Shown here piece after piece: positions 16,772 through 26,037 of a stretch of 64,000 bases of DNA. Each line of letters begins with the position of its first letter. The first letter of the stretch is position 1. The notes beneath the pieces were generated by a model. That model had not been told where the DNA came from. It did not search any database and saw only the letters and a program-made list of their open reading frames with translations. Both the position numbers and the translations under genes were made by a program. This DNA comes from Burkholderia glumae LMG 2196 = ATCC 33617 (GTDB taxonomy: Bacteria; Pseudomonadota; Gammaproteobacteria; Burkholderiales; Burkholderiaceae). The stretch covers positions 930,001 to 994,000 of the forward strand of contig NZ_CP009434.1 of the NCBI RefSeq assembly GCF_000960995.1, in the 5' to 3' direction.

Positions 16772-17992
16772 TCAGCCTCCGGCGAGTGCGGCCCTCAGCT
16801 CTCGCGGCGCGTCACCCACGGCCACCTCGGGCGTGGCGTGCCAGTCGGCCAGCCGGCGGATCGCACGCGCGACGTCGGCGGTGAGCCCGCTGCCGAGCCT
16901 CACGCCCGGCTCGACGTGCACGGCCTTCAGTTCGAACACGCCCTGCGCGCGATGCGCCTTGGCGTCCACGCGGCCGACCAGCTTGCCGCGATGCAGCACC
17001 GGCAGGCAGAAGTAGCCGTAGCGGCGCTTGTGCGCGGGCGTATAGCACTCGATCGTATAGTCGAAGCCGAACAGCTGCGAGGCGCGCCGCCGATCCCAGA
17101 CCACCGGGTCGAACGGCGAGAGCAGGGTGGTCACCGACGAGCGCAGCGTGTCGTCGGCCGCGCGCGCGAGCAGCGGCGCGAGATCGCGATGCACGAAGGC
17201 GTCCTGCTTCCAGCCCTCCACGGCCACCGGCAGCAGCTCGCCCGCATCGGCCAGCGCGTGCAGTTCGTCACGATAGCTGCGCTTGGGCAGCCGGTAGTAA
17301 TCGGCCACCCAGTCCGCGCGCGCGATGCCGAGCGCGCGGCAGGTATTGCGCAGCAGTTGCGGCATCACCTCGTCAGGCTTCGGCAGGTCGCGCGCGTCGT
17401 CCCAGTGCGGCAGCACGCGCTCCCGGACGTCGTAGATGCGCTGGAAATTGTGGCGCGCGGCCACCATCAGCTGCCCGGTCGAGAACAGCACCTCCAGATG
17501 GCGCTTCTCCGGTTTCCAGTCCCACCAGCCGCTGCCCTTCTCGCCGGCCGCGCGCGCGAAATCGGCCGAGCGCACCGGCCCGGTCGCGCGCACCCGTTCG
17601 AGCAGTGCGTCGATCGCGTCGCGATGCTGGCCGTGCCAGCCGGCCGCGTATTTCCAGCCCATCCGCTGCGGGTCGAGCATGCGGTGGCGCATCAGCCCGA
17701 ACGCCTCGATCGGCAGGAAGCAGGCCTCGTGCGACCAGTACTCGAACAGGCTCGCCTCGGCCAGATGCTCGTCGAGCCATTGCGGCGGGTAGGGGCTGAG
17801 CCGGCTGAACAGCACCAGGTAGGGGCTGCGCGCGACCACATGGATCGTGTCGATCTGCAGTTGCGCCATGCGGCGGATCGCATCGAGCACGTCGGCCTTG
17901 ACGGCCTTGCGGCGCGGCGCACCGAGCAGGCCCTGGGCGGCCAGATGCAGCGAGCGGGCGGCGTTGAGCGAGAGCGGGGCAGACGCGGTCAT
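16772..17992 (-). CDS. YcaQ/AlkX-type winged-helix DNA glycosylase
   Basis: 406 aa HTH_42-family protein. The catalytic motif appears as RMAQLQIDTIHVVARS with Q46-I47-D48, the Q-phi-D version typical of YcaQ-type enzymes that unhook interstrand crosslinks, rather than the Q-phi-Q of AlkZ. Winged-helix repeats extend through the middle, and the C-terminal beta domain includes TLLSPFDPVVWDRRR. The start at 17992 (MTASAPLSL) is preferred; an upstream in-frame ATG would add 29 residues without family support. Role: base-excision repair of alkylated bases or nitrogen-mustard crosslinks. Confidence 0.84.
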   Translation of the reverse strand: MTASAPLSLNAARSLHLAAQGLLGAPRRKAVKADVLDAIRRMAQLQIDTIHVVARSPYLVLFSRLSPYPPQWLDEHLAEASLFEYWSHEACFLPIEAFGLMRHRMLDPQRMGWKYAAGWHGQHRDAIDALLERVRATGPVRSADFARAAGEKGSGWWDWKPEKRHLEVLFSTGQLMVAARHNFQRIYDVRERVLPHWDDARDLPKPDEVMPQLLRNTCRALGIARADWVADYYRLPKRSYRDELHALADAGELLPVAVEGWKQDAFVHRDLAPLLARAADDTLRSSVTTLLSPFDPVVWDRRRASQLFGFDYTIECYTPAHKRRYGYFCLPVLHRGKLVGRVDAKAHRAQGVFELKAVHVEPGVRLGSGLTADVARAIRRLADWHATPEVAVGDAPRELRAALAGG

Positions 17993-18438
17993 GGCGGCCA
18001 GGGCGGGGAGTGGAAACGGGACATCACTGTAGCGCGAATCGGCGGCACGCTCGGGTGGACGCCATGCCGGGCCCGCCACGCTCGTGCCACATATCTGACA
18101 ATCGTTGACAGATGGGCGCCGCGAGTTTCCCTATAGTGTCGAGCATGCCTTGACGGTTCATCGTCAACGGTTCGCTCCCGACGCACATATGTCAATGGCA
18201 CGCAGGGCGCGAATCCGGGCGTGGCGACGCTGTTGCCGGCCCGGACTCATTGGCGCGGACATCCGAACGGTCTTCGACCGGACCCGGATGTCCGCCGATT
18301 TCTTTTGCGCGGCCGATGCGCTTCGGTGCGGACGCACGGCGGCGCGGCCGCCACGGCGTTCTTCCGGCCGGCTTTGCGCCGTTTTCCCGTTTCGCCTCTC
18401 ACCCGTGCCTCGCCGGCGCGGCGGGCCGGCGTCGCGCG
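17993..18438. other. Intergenic with two dyad symmetries
   Basis: No gene is supported. It contains an interrupted palindrome TCTGACAATCGTTGACAGA (18094-18112) and a second dyad TTGACG-gttcat-CGTCAA (18150-18167), about 40 bp apart. They lie upstream of the minus-strand glycosylase gene and could be operator sites. Confidence 0.5.
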
Positions 18439-19836
18439 TCAGCCGCGCTTGCCGCGCGCGATCTCGTCGCCCGCATTCGGCGCGAGCCGGCGCGTGATTG
18501 GAATCGATGCGAACGAGCAGAGCCCCACCACCAGGAATGCCGGCCAGAAATCGGACCACTGCACCGAGGGATGGCCGCGCAGCGCCACCGACAGATGCAG
18601 CACGATGCCGGCCACCGTCACGCCGAGGCCCAGCGACATCTGCTGGACCACGCTGCCGAGGCTGGTGGCGCGGCCGATGTCGCGCGGCGCGATCTCGGCG
18701 TAGATCACCGAGTTGAGGCTGGTGAACTGCAGCGCGGGGAACACGCCGCCCACCAGCACGATTACCCAGATCGCCCAGGTCGGCATGCCCGGATAGAAGG
18801 TGCCGTACATCGCGATGGCAAGGCCGGCGAGCGCGGCGTTCACCATCAGCACGCGGCGAAAGCCGTAGCGGCGCAGCAGCTTCTGCGACAGCAGCCGCGA
18901 GAGCGTGCCGCCCACCGCCGATGCGCAGGTCACGAGCCCGGAGGTGAACGCGCTCATGCCGAGCCCCTCCTGCAGCGTCAGCGGCAGCAGGAACGGCACT
19001 GCGCCGAGTCCGATGCGAAACAGCGAGCCGCCCGCCACGCTCGCATGGAAGGTGGGAATCTTCAGGAACCGCAGGTCGAGCACCGGCTGCGCGGCGCGCC
19101 GCGCATAGAGCACGTAGCCGCTCAGCAGCAGGCCGCCCGCCACGCACATCAGGAACGCGGCGCGCTGGCTGACGAGCGCGCCGTCCAGCATGGTGAGCCC
19201 CATCAGCAGCAGCGAGGCGCCCGCGGCCGACAGCAGGAAGCCGAACCAGTCGAGCGGCCCCGGGTTCGGCTCGTGCGTGTTGGCGATGTACTTGTTGGCG
19301 AGATAGATGCCGTAGATGCCCACCGGCACGTTGATGAAGAAGATCAGGCGCCAGTGCAGGTAGGTGGTGAGGAAGCCGCCGAGCAGCGGCCCGAACGCGG
19401 GGCCGAAGAGGGCGGGCAGGCTCAGGTAGTTCATCGCGCGGATCAGGTCCGAGCGCGGCACCGCGCGAAAAATGATGATGCGCCCGACCGGCACCATCAT
19501 CGCGCCGCCCACGCCCTGCACGAAGCGCGCGAACGTGAACAGCGCGAGGTTGGTGGAGGCCGCGCACATCAGCGAGCCGGCCACGAAGATGCCGATCGCG
19601 GTGCGGAACACGGTGCGCGCGCCGTAGCGGTCGGCCAGCCAGCCGCAGATCGGGATGAACACGCCGAGCCCCACGACGTAGGCGGTGATCGCGATGTTGA
19701 GCGTGACGGGGCTGTGGCCGAAGGCCCGGGCCATCGCGGGCAAGGCGGTGACGATGATGTTGGCGTCCACCGTCTCCATGAACAACGCGCAGGCGACGAT
19801 CAGCGGTGCGATGAAGGGATGGACGACGGGCGGCAT
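18439..19836 (-). CDS. MFS drug exporter, DHA2 (EmrB/QacA-like)
   Basis: 465 aa with about 14 hydrophobic segments. It begins FIAPLIVACALFMETVDANI, the typical helix-1 'MxxLDxTIVNVALP'-like region. The loop-2/3 motif is GWLADRYGART, the antiporter motif C is LFGPAFGPLLGG, and WRLIFFINVPVG is a DHA2 hallmark. It is an inner-membrane proton-driven exporter of unidentified drugs. The start at 19836 is conventional. No membrane-fusion partner or regulator is adjacent, so it probably works alone. Confidence 0.9.
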   Translation of the reverse strand: MPPVVHPFIAPLIVACALFMETVDANIIVTALPAMARAFGHSPVTLNIAITAYVVGLGVFIPICGWLADRYGARTVFRTAIGIFVAGSLMCAASTNLALFTFARFVQGVGGAMMVPVGRIIIFRAVPRSDLIRAMNYLSLPALFGPAFGPLLGGFLTTYLHWRLIFFINVPVGIYGIYLANKYIANTHEPNPGPLDWFGFLLSAAGASLLLMGLTMLDGALVSQRAAFLMCVAGGLLLSGYVLYARRAAQPVLDLRFLKIPTFHASVAGGSLFRIGLGAVPFLLPLTLQEGLGMSAFTSGLVTCASAVGGTLSRLLSQKLLRRYGFRRVLMVNAALAGLAIAMYGTFYPGMPTWAIWVIVLVGGVFPALQFTSLNSVIYAEIAPRDIGRATSLGSVVQQMSLGLGVTVAGIVLHLSVALRGHPSVQWSDFWPAFLVVGLCSFASIPITRRLAPNAGDEIARGKRG

Positions 19837-20340
19837 GGCGATCGACGCGCGGCAAAGGCGCCATTATTGCATCGATCCCGCCCCGGCGTCGGCGCGACCG
19901 CCGCCGCCAGTGACCTGGACGAACGGCCAGGCGCCGTGGGCGAGCCGCGCGCTTTTCGCAGCGGAGGCTCGCGACGGCTGGCGGCATCGGGTGCCGGAGC
20001 CGGCGCGTTCGCTTCGGCAGCCCCGGCGCGCCGCGCGAGCCACGGCGGCGGCGGGCCAGGCCCGCGCGCCCGGCCTCGGGCGGACAAAGGCACGGCACGC
20101 CACGTGCTACGGCCATGCGCGGCGCGGCCGGGGCCGGCTCGCGCGCGTGCCGGGCGCGGTCATGACGGCGCCCGTACCGCATGCCGGCCGGCCCGGCCGG
20201 GCACCGGCCAGCCGCCCGAATGCGCGCGCGGGCGCCGCTTCCGGCCTGCCCGACGGAAGCGGTGGTGCGCTGCGCAACCCAGGCATCGGGCTAGCTCAGG
20301 CATCATCGAGCCTTCGGATAGTCGAGAAAAAGGAACGAAG
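19837..20340. other. Divergent intergenic region
   Basis: Lies between the divergent MFS and trehalase genes. No credible gene. It should contain both promoters, but I cannot pick them with confidence; AAGGA precedes the trehalase ATG. Confidence 0.5.
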
Positions 20341-22116
20341 ATGGCGATCTTACCCGAGCAGCCCATGTCGAACCCCGCGCCGGAAGCGGCGGCCCAAGCC
20401 CGCCGCGCGTTGCGCGTCAGCTCTACGAAAACCGTGGCCGTGGCGGCACGGCGCCGTGCACGGCACGCCCTCGGCCATCGCGCGGGCTCCATGCTCGTGC
20501 TCGCGGCCGCGTTCGTGTCGTTGCCCGCCTGCTCCGACATGAACACGGCGCAGTCGGCCACGCCGGCGGCCGCGCGTGCCGCCGGTACCGACGCCGCGGC
20601 GGCCGCCGCGCAGCCTGCCGGCCTGCTGCCGCCGCCGAGCCAGCTCTATGGCGACCTGTTCGTGGCCGTGCAGACCGCGCAGCTGTTTCCGGATCAGAAG
20701 ACCTTCGTCGATTCGACGCCCGACGCCGATCCGTCCACGATCGTGCAGTTCTACGCGCAGCAGAAGGATGCGCCGGGCTTTTCGCTGCGCGAGTTCGTCG
20801 CCAAGCACTTCACGCCGCCGGTGGACAGCGTGGTCACGCCGCCCGCGAACCAGACGCTGCGCGCCCACATCGACTGGCTGTGGCCGCGCCTGACGCGCAA
20901 CACCGACGGCGCGCCGCGCTACGGCTCGCTGATCGCGCTGCCCAAGCCATACGTGGTGCCGGGCGGCCGCTTCCGCGAAGGCTACTACTGGGACAGCTAC
21001 TTCACGATGCTCGGCCTGCAGGACGCCGGGCGCGAGGATCTGGTCGACGCGATGCTCGACAACTTCGCCTACCTGATCGATACGGTCGGCCACGTGCCGA
21101 ACGGCAATCGCACCTACTACGCGAGCCGCTCGCAGCCGCCGTTCTTCGCCTACATGGTCGAGCTGGCCGCGAAGAAGGAGGGCAACGGCGTCTACCAGAA
21201 GTATCTGCCGGCGCTGCGCAAGGAATATGCTTACTGGATGCAGGGTGAAGCGAGCACGCCGCGCGGCAGCGCGTCGGCGCACGTGGTGGCGATGCCCGAC
21301 GGCGCGATCCTGAACCGCTACTGGGATGCGAGCGCGACGCCGCGCGACGAATCCTACCTCGAGGACGTGCAGACTGCGCGCGCGGCCACGGGCCGGCCCG
21401 CGGCCGAGGTGTGGCGCGACCTGCGCGCCGGTGCCGAGAGCGGCTGGGACTACAGCTCGCGCTGGCTCGGCGACGGCCGCACGCTCGCCACCATCCGCAC
21501 CACCGCGATCGTGCCGGTCGACCTGAACAGCCTGATGTACCACCTGGAGAAGACCATCGTGAAGGGCTGCGGCGTCACGCACGATGTCGCCTGCGTGGCC
21601 GATTTTTCCGCGCGCGCCGCGCGCCGCGACGCCGCGATCAACCGCTATCTGTGGAATCCGGCCGGCTATTACGGCGACTATGACTGGCAGCTCGGCAAGC
21701 CGCGTGACGGACTCAGCGCGGCCGCGCTCTACCCGCTCTACGCCGGCGCGGCCACCCCCGAGCACGCGATCTCCACCGCCCAGCACGTGCGCGACACGCT
21801 GCTGCAGCCGGGCGGCCTCGCCACCACCACCCGCAACACCGGCCAGCAGTGGGATGCGCCGAACGGCTGGGCTCCGCTGCAATGGATCGCGATCCAGGGG
21901 CTCACGCGCTACGGCGAACGCCCGCTCGCCGACGAGATCGGCAAGCGTTTCCTGGCCGACGTGAAGGGCGTGTACGCGCGCGAGGGCAAGCTCGTCGAGA
22001 AGTACGTGGTGGAGGGGGCCGGCGTGGGCGGCGGCGGCGGGGAGTACCCGCTGCAGGACGGCTTCGGCTGGACCAACGGCGTGACCGCGAAGCTGCTCGA
22101 CCGCTACGGACAGTAA
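20341..22116 (+). CDS. treA: Periplasmic alpha,alpha-trehalase (GH37)
   Basis: 591 aa; hydrolyses trehalose to two glucoses. GH37 signature 1, PGGRFREGYYWDSY, starts at P207. Signature 2, QWDAPNGWAPLQ, starts at Q503. Likely acid D370 lies in GWDYSSRW and likely base E568 in GGGGEYPLQDGF. The N-terminus has a basic stretch and a hydrophobic core ending in SLPAC, which could be a lipoprotein site though Pro at -2 is unusual; export to the periplasm is likely either way. An Ala-rich linker precedes the enzyme. The ATG at 20341 has AAGGA upstream; a second ATG at 20365 is possible. Confidence 0.93.
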   Translation: MAILPEQPMSNPAPEAAAQARRALRVSSTKTVAVAARRRARHALGHRAGSMLVLAAAFVSLPACSDMNTAQSATPAAARAAGTDAAAAAAQPAGLLPPPSQLYGDLFVAVQTAQLFPDQKTFVDSTPDADPSTIVQFYAQQKDAPGFSLREFVAKHFTPPVDSVVTPPANQTLRAHIDWLWPRLTRNTDGAPRYGSLIALPKPYVVPGGRFREGYYWDSYFTMLGLQDAGREDLVDAMLDNFAYLIDTVGHVPNGNRTYYASRSQPPFFAYMVELAAKKEGNGVYQKYLPALRKEYAYWMQGEASTPRGSASAHVVAMPDGAILNRYWDASATPRDESYLEDVQTARAATGRPAAEVWRDLRAGAESGWDYSSRWLGDGRTLATIRTTAIVPVDLNSLMYHLEKTIVKGCGVTHDVACVADFSARAARRDAAINRYLWNPAGYYGDYDWQLGKPRDGLSAAALYPLYAGAATPEHAISTAQHVRDTLLQPGGLATTTRNTGQQWDAPNGWAPLQWIAIQGLTRYGERPLADEIGKRFLADVKGVYAREGKLVEKYVVEGAGVGGGGGEYPLQDGFGWTNGVTAKLLDRYGQ

Positions 22117-22122
22117 TGAAAC

Positions 22123-22153
22123 CGGCCCGCCGCCGGATTCCGGCGACGGGCCG
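22123..22153. terminator. Bidirectional hairpin between convergent genes
   Basis: CGGCCCG-c-CGCCGG pairs with CCGGCG-a-CGGGCCG around the loop att: 13 pairs with one internal mismatch. It sits between the trehalase stop and the stop of the winged-helix gene. There is no T-run. Confidence 0.55.
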
Positions 22154-22170
22154 CTCGCGCGCAGCGGCGC

Positions 22171-22572
22171 TCAGAGGAACGCGTGCGATACCTGCGCGCC
22201 CGGTTGCGGCATGCGGCGCGAGCTCGGCTGGTCGTGCGGCTCGACGTGCGTGGTAGCCGCGCCGAACAGCACCAGGCGATAGCCGATCGAATAGATCGGG
22301 ATGATGCGCATGTTCTTGTCGTTGTCGAGCTTGAGCTTCGAGCGGATCCGCGAGATGTGCGTGTCGAGCGTGCGCGACGACACGCCGAGCTCGCGGCCCC
22401 ACACGGCTTCCTGAATCGCGTGGCGCGGCACGACCTTGTTCATGTTGTCGAGCAGGAATTCGACGACGTCGAATTCGCGCGGCGTGATGTCGATCGGTGC
22501 GCCGTCGATGTCGATCGAACGGCGGACGAAGTTGATTTTTATGTTGTCGATGTACAGATACTTGCAATCCAT
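22171..22572 (-). CDS. Stand-alone OmpR/PhoB-type winged-helix regulator
   Basis: 133 aa consisting only of the effector domain of an OmpR-family regulator. PIDITPREFDVVEFLLDNMNK, then RHAIQEAVWGRE, RTLDTHISRIRSKL and YSIGYRL follow the fold in order. There is no receiver domain and no room for one. The start at 22572 (MDCKYLYIDN) has AGGA at good spacing. The last 25 residues are a polar tail. No kinase is near. It may be controlled by its own abundance or by a partner; the targets are unknown. Confidence 0.8.
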   Translation of the reverse strand: MDCKYLYIDNIKINFVRRSIDIDGAPIDITPREFDVVEFLLDNMNKVVPRHAIQEAVWGRELGVSSRTLDTHISRIRSKLKLDNDKNMRIIPIYSIGYRLVLFGAATTHVEPHDQPSSRRMPQPGAQVSHAFL

Positions 22573-23188
22573 GATGGTCCTCGCAATTGTCTGGTGGCCC
22601 CGAAGCGGAACGCTTAATACCACGCAATATCCGGGCCATGCCGAGCGGGACCGCGCATCGTCGTCGGTCTGAATCGCTAGTGGCATGATTTGAAAGAAAA
22701 TATTGATCGGGAGCTGCGGGTGGGGGCGCTCGCCGAGGGGATGAGTTGGTCAGAACGTGACGAAGTGTTACGTAGCACCCGGGCGCGCGTTACGAACGCG
22801 TTACGTTGCAGCGACGGCACGCGGGCCGGGCGTGTTGCTTACGGCGAAACGGTCGGGACGTTCGATTCGTGAGGCGAGATGGCCTGCAGGGCGGCTGCGG
22901 GCCGGGCGGCAGCGCAAGGCGAGGGCGGCGCTATCGGACGGGCGCAGCGCGCCGCTGCGCGATGCGGCGGCGCGAGTCTGGATTCGACCGGGGATCGCCG
23001 TGGTGAGCCACAGGGCGCGGGCAAAGGCGGGGGGCCGGGAGCGGGCTGGAAGCAGAACGCGGAAGCTGCGAACCTCGGTGAGTGAACCACGGGGAGCGAC
23101 GTCGGCGCCTACGCGCGGGCTGGCGCAGGCGGTGCGGAGCCGCTCGCGCGCTCGTCGCCGCATGAGGCCTGAGCGACGCGCGGGCCGC
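22573..23188. other. Intergenic, no supported gene
   Basis: Just over 600 bp between two minus-strand genes. Several short frames exist but none resembles a known family. The part nearest 22573-22800 is relatively AT-rich and probably holds the promoter of the winged-helix gene. Confidence 0.5.
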
Positions 23189-23554
23189 TCAGCGCTCGAC
23201 GATCGTGAAGCCCTGCGTTTCGGGCGTGGTCGCGCAGCGATCGACGGCCTGCAGCCGCCATGCGCCGCTCGGCGTGCCGCTGCCGAGCACGGCGGTGCCG
23301 TGGCCGTCGGCGCGCGAGGCGGCCGAGGCGCGTTCGATCGACAGCCCCTGCAGCCGGCACAACGCCTCGTCGCCGTCGGCGGCGCACAGCGCCACCGCGC
23401 CCTCGACGTGTTTCACCTTGCCCCAGCAGGGCAGATCGATGCCCTGATGCGCCTCGCGCGACCAGAGCTGTTCATCGGTATCGACCCACAGGACGGCGTA
23501 GGACGGCTGGCGTGCGGTCTGACTGGTTCCATTGATCCGAATCGTGAGGCGCAT
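23189..23554 (-). CDS. Uncharacterised 121-aa protein
   Basis: Starts MRLTIRINGTSQ at 23554 with AGGAG upstream. Contains VLWVDTDEQLWSREAHQG and five cysteines, ending QGFTIVER. It has no signal peptide or membrane span. I do not recognise the family. It lies divergent from the SfnB-like gene with about 230 bp between, which may contain a shared promoter region. Confidence 0.65.
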   Translation of the reverse strand: MRLTIRINGTSQTARQPSYAVLWVDTDEQLWSREAHQGIDLPCWGKVKHVEGAVALCAADGDEALCRLQGLSIERASAASRADGHGTAVLGSGTPSGAWRLQAVDRCATTPETQGFTIVER

Positions 23555-23781
23555 GAGAACTCCTGAAGCGGGACATGGGAAAAAGGTCGAATAAACAGTC
23601 TAGAAGCCCTCCCGCTAAACTCAAGGCTCGCGCGCAATGAAATTGCCGCGTCGCTCGAGCGTAGGCCCTGGCTTCGCGGCATCGGCACCGCGCCGCCGGA
23701 ATATCGATTCCCGAATCGATCGTTTTGGCGCGCCGCGGGCCGTTGATAGATTGGCGTTTCGTTCCCCATACGGAGATGCCG

Positions 23782-25056
23782 ATGTCCACGCCCGACCTCA
23801 TCACGCCCCGTGCTCCGGCCGTCGACGCACCGGCCGGCGCTGCCGCGTCCGCCCCCGCGTTTGATGCCGCGCCCGCGCACCGAATCACGTCCGACCAGGA
23901 GGCGATCGAGGTGGCCCGCGAACTGGCCGAGCGCCTGGCGGCCGGCGCGATCGAGCGCGACCGCGAGCGCCGGCTGCCGCGCGAGGAGATCGAATGGTTC
24001 TCGCGCTCGGGGCTGTGGGCGATCACGGTGCCGAAGGCCTACGGCGGTGCGGGCGTGTCGTTCGTCACCCTGGTCGAGGTGATCCGGCTGATCTCGGCGG
24101 CCGACCCGTCGCTCGGCCAGTTGCCGCAGAACCACTTCGGGCTGGTGGACGTGATCGCGCTGACCGGCAGCGAGGCGCAGAAGCGCGCGTTCTTCGCCGA
24201 GGTGCTGGCCGGCCGGCGCTTCGGCAACGGCTTCTCGGAGAAGGGTACGAAGCATGTGCTCGACCTGAAGACGACGATCGTGCGCGACGGCGACCACTGG
24301 CGCGTAAACGGCACCAAGTTCTATTCCACGGGCGCGCTGTTCGCGCACTACGTGCCGGTGCTCGGCCTCGACGCCGACCGCCAGGCGTGGCTCGCCTACG
24401 TTCCGAGCGGCACGCCCGGGCTGACCGTGATCGACGACTGGTCGGGCTTCGGCCAGCGCACCACGGCGAGCGGCACGGTGCGGCTGGAGCAGGTGGTGGT
24501 GCCCGACTCGCACGTGTTTCCGGCGCAGCGCGTGTCGGACCAGCCGACCCTGAACGGCCCGCTTTCGCAGATCCTCCAGGCCGCGATCGACGCCGGCATC
24601 GCGCGGGCGGCGCTCGACGATACGCTGCGCTTCGTGCGCGAGCGCTCGCGGCCGTGGGTGGACAGCGGCGTGGCGCGCGCGGCCGACGATCCGTTGACGC
24701 TGAGCGAGACCGGCAAGCTGGTGATCTCGCTGCACGCCGCCGACGCGCTGCTCGACCGCGCGGCGCGCACGCTCGACGCGCTGGCCGCGCGCGGCGAGCT
24801 GAGCGACGAGGATGTTGCGCGCGCATCGGTCGAGGTGGGCGAGGCCAAGGTGCTGACCACCGAGGCCGCGCTGCTCGCGAGCCAGAAGCTGCTGGAACTG
24901 GCGGGCACGCAGGCCACGCTCGCCGTGTACGGCCTCGACCGGCACTGGCGCAACGCGCGCACGCACACGCTGCACGATCCGGTGCGCTGGAAATACCATC
25001 TGGTCGGCAATTACTACCTGAACGGCGCGAGGCCGGCCCGGCATGCGTGGAATTGA
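23782..25056 (+). CDS. sfnB: SfnB-family acyl-CoA dehydrogenase-like oxidoreductase
   Basis: 424 aa FMN/FAD-dependent acyl-CoA-dehydrogenase fold, of the type used for sulfur acquisition (SfnB/DszC-like). Landmarks: VPKAYGGAGVSFVTLVEVIR; QNHFGLVDVIALTGSEAQK; NGFSEKGTKH; WRVNGTKFYSTGALFAHY; and the C-terminal LHDPVRWKYHLVGNYYLNG. The ATG at 23782 is chosen over 23776 because CGGAG then has 6-nt spacing. Likely oxidises organosulfur compounds such as sulfones during sulfate starvation; assignment rests on overall pattern. No sfn or ssu transport genes are adjacent. Confidence 0.8.
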   Translation: MSTPDLITPRAPAVDAPAGAAASAPAFDAAPAHRITSDQEAIEVARELAERLAAGAIERDRERRLPREEIEWFSRSGLWAITVPKAYGGAGVSFVTLVEVIRLISAADPSLGQLPQNHFGLVDVIALTGSEAQKRAFFAEVLAGRRFGNGFSEKGTKHVLDLKTTIVRDGDHWRVNGTKFYSTGALFAHYVPVLGLDADRQAWLAYVPSGTPGLTVIDDWSGFGQRTTASGTVRLEQVVVPDSHVFPAQRVSDQPTLNGPLSQILQAAIDAGIARAALDDTLRFVRERSRPWVDSGVARAADDPLTLSETGKLVISLHAADALLDRAARTLDALAARGELSDEDVARASVEVGEAKVLTTEAALLASQKLLELAGTQATLAVYGLDRHWRNARTHTLHDPVRWKYHLVGNYYLNGARPARHAWN

Positions 25057-25220
25057 TACCGATGCACGCCGGCACTCGATGGTGGACAGACGTGTCGGTC
25101 TATCGGGAGGCGGTTGATCGGCTGTCCTGACGGACGGAGGGCGAGTCGCCAGGCCGTGGTCCTGACTCGGTGCCGAAGCGGCGCGACGGGCTGACTTCGC
25201 GCCGCGTACAAATGTACCGG

Positions 25221-25661
25221 CTAGTGAACCGAGGCGACTTCGAGCAGGCGGTCGAGCGCGGTATAGATCGCGCGCAGGCCGTCCGCGCCGAGTTGTTGTT
25301 CGAGCTGGCGATCCTGGTCGTCGATGCGCTGGCCGATCTTGCGCGCCAGCTGGCGGCTGCGCTCGGTCAGTGCCACGAGCAGCCGGCGCTGGTCCTCGGT
25401 CGAACGCATGCGCGTGATCAGGCCGTCGCGCTCGAGCCGTTCGAGCACGCCCGTCAGGCTGGGGCTGAGGATGCAGCAGCGCTTGGCGATCTGGCCGGCT
25501 TCGAGTTCGCCACGCGGTTCGCCATCGAGTAAGCGGATGATCCGCCATTGCTGCTCGGTCAGCGACGCTTCCTTGAGGATCGGACGGAAGCGGCCGACCA
25601 GCGCCTCGCGAGCTTCCAGCAGCAACATCGTTAGATTGCGATGGTCAATCGTGCGATTCAT
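25221..25661 (-). CDS. MarR-family regulator, HpaR-like
   Basis: 146 aa. LLEAREALVGRFRPILKEAS followed by LTEQQWRIIRLL and CCILSPSLTGVLERLERDGL tracks E. coli HpaR closely (ACILRPSLTGILTRMERDGL). The wing is RSTEDQRRLLVALTE. HpaR represses homoprotocatechuate (4-hydroxyphenylacetate) degradation genes; none is in this window, so only the subfamily is assigned. It is convergent with the SfnB-like gene. Confidence 0.83.
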   Translation of the reverse strand: MNRTIDHRNLTMLLLEAREALVGRFRPILKEASLTEQQWRIIRLLDGEPRGELEAGQIAKRCCILSPSLTGVLERLERDGLITRMRSTEDQRRLLVALTERSRQLARKIGQRIDDQDRQLEQQLGADGLRAIYTALDRLLEVASVH

Positions 25662-26037
25662 GTAAATCGGTTCGGTGTTGGTATTGCGAGCAAGGTAACA
25701 ATCTTAACAGGACGAAATGTTTTCGACTCGTCCTGTTTCGATGAAATTCGTATGTCGATACGCTTGAATTTGTGAATGAATTAAGCATTTCGACGGAAAT
25801 CGACGCAGCAATTTCCGCTTCGTTCCGATGTCGTTCGTTGTCGATACGGCAAAGGCGCGGCGTCCGCCAGCGGCCGGCGAACCTCGGCCGCGCGGGGGCG
25901 CGAGTGCCGTCCGGCGTGGCGTGACAGTTCGGGAAAACCCTGGTGGCGCCGCCGCGCGAGCCGGCGCATCCGGCCGGCGCAGCCGGAAAAAGAGGATTAC
26001 TGACAATGTCAGATGGTGGGAAGCGCCGCGCGCGGGC
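25662..26037. other. AT-rich intergenic region
   Basis: No gene. It is notably richer in A+T from 25660 to 25830 than its neighbours, contains the inverted repeat at 25706-25737, and presumably the promoter of the HpaR-like gene. Confidence 0.55.
25706..25737. promoter_or_regulatory. Perfect 10-bp inverted repeat
   Basis: AACAGGACGA (25706-25715) and TCGTCCTGTT (25728-25737) pair perfectly around 12 nt. It lies 45 bp upstream of the HpaR-like start. It could be a regulator-binding site, or a terminator for the upstream minus-strand MOSC gene; no T-run supports the latter strongly. Confidence 0.5.

Noticed and set aside
18250..20340. Very long frame running into the trehalase gene from far upstream
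   Set aside because: It lies antisense to the MFS gene and is a Gln/His/Arg-rich shadow; trehalase starts at 20341 with a ribosome-binding site.
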